From ARS1285 sp039796495 (GTDB lineage: Archaea; Nanobdellota; Nanobdellia; Pacearchaeales; GW2011-AR1): a stretch of DNA of 5,994 bases. Made by a program: the position numbers and the translations under genes. This document shows, piece by piece, positions 4,268 to 5,994 of the stretch; position 1 is the first letter of the stretch; each line of letters starts with the position of its first letter. The notes under the pieces are model-generated. The model made no database searches. It was not told where the DNA came from and saw only the letters and a list, made by a program, of their open reading frames with translations. The stretch spans positions 1 through 5,994 of the forward strand of contig JBDKJQ010000076.1 of the NCBI GenBank assembly GCA_039796495.1, in the 5' to 3' direction.

Positions 4268-5665
4268 TTAGAGTTCCTTCACCATATAGATTCCTTCGTC
4301 GTCAATGGTGTATCCGAGCTTTTTGTAATATTCCCTGACTCCTACACCGGAGATGACTGCAATTTTTTTGTAGCCCTTCTTTTTTGCAATGATCTCTGCT
4401 TCTTTCATTAATTTTTTTCCGATGCCCGTGTGTTGGCCTTTTTTCCCCTGCTCTCCAATCTTTAATGCTTGGCCATAGACGTGGAGCTCCCGGATGATCG
4501 CTACACCTTTCAATGAATGTATTGAAGGCTGGAACGGAAATCGCATTCTTAGCAATCCGAACAAAATATTGTCTTTGTTTACAAATTGCAGGAAAAATTC
4601 TTTGCCGCGACTTGCCTCGTATTCGGTTATTTTGAGGTGTAGATTTTCGTCAATATGTTTATTGAACTGACTGCTGAATCCTAACTCTCTCATCCTGATT
4701 TCTTTGACAGAACTTTTTTTATCTCTTAAATTTTTTTCGACGTCTCTTCTGATATCAATTCGGGTAATGCCTTTTACTAATCGTTCAGGAGGAATCTCCC
4801 GCATGACGCGCATGGTTCGACAATATTCCGGGATAAGCAGCGTCATTTCCTGGAGAATTTCCCTTGTTTCTTCTTCATTATACGGAATAAAATTAATCCT
4901 TTGGTACATCTTTTCTAAGGGAGAATCTTGGATGACCTGGCACGGATAAATCTTTAATTGTTCCGGCCGATAGGCAGGATTAGCGAAAATTTCTTTAAAC
5001 AGTTCCATATCTTTTTCTTTCGTGCTATAGGGCAGGCCTGGCATGATGTGATAGCCTAATTTAAATCCTGCATCACGCAATTTTTGTGAAGCATCAATAA
5101 CGTCCTGCACTGTATGTCCTCTGTTTGTTTTTTTGTATGATTCATCGTCGGGCATTTGAACACCAATCTCAACACGTGTAGTTCCATACTCAAGCATTTC
5201 TCTTATTTCTTTTTCCGAGCAATTATCCGGTCTATTTTCAATGCATAATGCAACGCACCTATGCTGTGCGGTTTCGTTTATCTTTTTTGCTTCTTGTAGA
5301 TTTTTTGATGAGCATTCGTTTAATCCATCATAACATGCTTTGATAAATCCATCCCGATATTTTTTGGGATACTGCATAAACGTTCCACCTAAAATAATTA
5401 ATTCAATTTTATCGGTCGGGTGGTGCATTGCCTGAAATGCTTTTAACCTCACCGTCACTTGCTGATGCGGATCGTAGTCAAGCATGAGTGCTCTCATGAC
5501 TGCAGGGCTTTTGTCAGTGTAACTTTGCGGGACTTTTTTCCCACCAGGGCAATAAATGCAGGTGCCATGATCGCATTTTCTTGGATTTACAACGACGGTT
5601 ATTGGTGTCACGCCTGCCAGTGTTTTTGCAGGTTTTCGCACTTCATGAGCAAGAGGAGGTTTCAT
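4268..5665 (-). CDS. elp3: Elp3-type tRNA uridine(34) acetyltransferase (radical SAM + GNAT), lacks usual N-terminal extension
   Basis: This enzyme is predicted to carboxymethylate wobble uridine (U34) of tRNA using S-adenosylmethionine and acetyl-CoA. Its radical SAM domain (about 20-300) has the Elp3 cluster motif C31, C36, C39 (CX4CX2C, in CDHGTCIYCPGG). It also has GGTF (93-96), ENRPD (143-147), RVEIGVQ (164-170) and the HIMPGLP segment (206-212). A basic linker carries MRVMREIPPERL (285-296). The C-terminal GNAT domain (about 340-465) has RELHVYG, the acetyl-CoA loop GQHTGIGKKL (410-419) and YYKKLGY (446-452). At 465 residues it is shorter than the usual 500-550. It begins right at the segment preceding the cluster, so the N-terminal tRNA-binding extension is missing. 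An in-frame TGA 9 nt upstream and a TATA box 26 nt upstream confirm the short start. In archaea Elp3 acts without the other Elongator subunits. Confidence 0.94.
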   Translation of the reverse strand: MKPPLAHEVRKPAKTLAGVTPITVVVNPRKCDHGTCIYCPGGKKVPQSYTDKSPAVMRALMLDYDPHQQVTVRLKAFQAMHHPTDKIELIILGGTFMQYPKKYRDGFIKACYDGLNECSSKNLQEAKKINETAQHRCVALCIENRPDNCSEKEIREMLEYGTTRVEIGVQMPDDESYKKTNRGHTVQDVIDASQKLRDAGFKLGYHIMPGLPYSTKEKDMELFKEIFANPAYRPEQLKIYPCQVIQDSPLEKMYQRINFIPYNEEETREILQEMTLLIPEYCRTMRVMREIPPERLVKGITRIDIRRDVEKNLRDKKSSVKEIRMRELGFSSQFNKHIDENLHLKITEYEASRGKEFFLQFVNKDNILFGLLRMRFPFQPSIHSLKGVAIIRELHVYGQALKIGEQGKKGQHTGIGKKLMKEAEIIAKKKGYKKIAVISGVGVREYYKKLGYTIDDEGIYMVKEL

Positions 5666-5686
5666 ATAAATTCAAGAAAAAAGGGA

Positions 5687-5695
5687 CTTATAAAG
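5687..5695 (-). promoter_or_regulatory. TATA box for the Elp3 gene
   Basis: The minus strand reads CTTTATAAG, centred 26 nt upstream of the ATG at 5665. This places the transcription start at the start codon and supports the short N-terminus of this Elp3. Confidence 0.6.
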
Positions 5696-5726
5696 TAGAC
5701 TGTCTTTATTACAAAAGAGGTGCACA

Positions 5727-5736
5727 TATTTAAATA
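5727..5736 (+). promoter_or_regulatory. TATA box for the right-edge hydrolase gene
   Basis: TATTTAAATA is centred about 26 nt before the ATG at 5757, predicting a leaderless transcript. It is separate from the Elp3 box, so this 91-bp divergent region has two promoters back to back. The aEF-1beta gap differs in having a single box. Confidence 0.55.
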
Positions 5737-5756
5737 CAATTTTTTATTTTTACTCT

Positions 5757-5994
5757 ATGGATTACAAAAATATCAGACTTCATTGGACTGGACATGCAGG
5801 ATTTAAAATAATTCTAGGAGCATCTATAATTTTTATTGACCCTTTTTCACTTTCTGAAGTGAGCAGCAGTGAGAAGGCAGATATTATTTTTATAACGCAT
5901 GCGCATTATGATCATTGTTCGATTGAAGATATTAAAAAAATAATCAAGCCTGAAACAATCGTTGTTTCAACAAACGATGTGCAAAGTAAATTGG
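5757..5994 (+). CDS. Metallo-beta-lactamase-fold hydrolase, N-terminal part (UPF0173-like)
   Basis: The gene runs off the right edge, and 79 codons are visible. It begins MDYKNIRLHWTGHAGFKIIL, with the HWTGHAGF motif seen at the start of the UPF0173/Lactamase_B_3 type of metal-dependent hydrolase. The strand IIFIDPF follows, then ADIIFITHAHYDHCSIEDI. That last segment contains the metal-binding HxHxDH signature (HAHYDH, residues 48-53). These residues normally bind two metal ions, and the fold carries out hydrolysis of varied substrates. The specific substrate cannot be told, and the rest of the active site lies beyond the window. A typical member has about 210-230 residues, so roughly a third is present. 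The start is supported by a TATA box 26 nt upstream. It is divergent from Elp3 across a 91-bp gap. Confidence 0.88.
   Translation, partial: MDYKNIRLHWTGHAGFKIILGASIIFIDPFSLSEVSSSEKADIIFITHAHYDHCSIEDIKKIIKPETIVVSTNDVQSKL

Noticed and set aside
1..5994. CRISPR arrays, tRNA or rRNA genes, insertion sequences
   Set aside because: I saw no regularly spaced repeats, no tRNA-like cloverleaf segments and no transposase motifs on either strand. The only long repeats are the two shared blocks of the Cys-rich paralogues.

Overview
The window looks archaeal, most likely from the DPANN group (Woesearchaeota/Pacearchaeota-like). The main markers are an archaeal elongation factor 1-beta, an archaeal RPA-type single-stranded DNA-binding protein, and a small two-helix membrane protein of a type I associate with DPANN and CPR genomes. 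Most starts also have an A/T-rich TATA box about 25-30 nt upstream, which implies leaderless or nearly leaderless transcripts. Two genes instead carry a GGTGA ribosome binding site. The lineage assignment is an inference from gene content, not a phylogeny.

Layout. Positions 1-1063 hold three minus-strand genes: the N-terminal fragment of an acidic helical protein running off the left edge, an unrecognised 184-residue protein with a perfect 11-bp hairpin early in its coding region, and aEF-1beta. aEF-1beta is divergent from a plus-strand block (1120-3939), and one self-complementary TATA box sits between them. That block contains a membrane-anchored Cys-rich protein, an RPA-like protein, a second Cys-rich paralogue and a YdjM-family membrane protein. 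A small two-helix membrane protein follows (4015-4266). It converges, with a single base between the stop codons, on a minus-strand Elp3-type tRNA acetyltransferase (4268-5665). Elp3 is divergent from a metallo-beta-lactamase-fold hydrolase that runs off the right edge. No stretch over 300 bases lacks a gene.

How the genes relate. Translation is represented by aEF-1beta and Elp3, which modifies the tRNA wobble uridine. DNA metabolism is represented by RPA. These look like ordinary housekeeping genes with individual promoters and not one operon. The part that is hard to explain is the pair of Cys-rich proteins. Both have the same cytoplasmic basic tail and signal anchor (66 nt identical), a C-terminal Cys-rich module that is nearly the same, exactly 18 extracytoplasmic cysteines each, and unrelated middles. 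Their promoters share a palindromic TATA box followed by a CTTTT/AAAAG inverted repeat. I read them as a co-regulated, modular family of disulfide-rich surface proteins. Their function is unknown.
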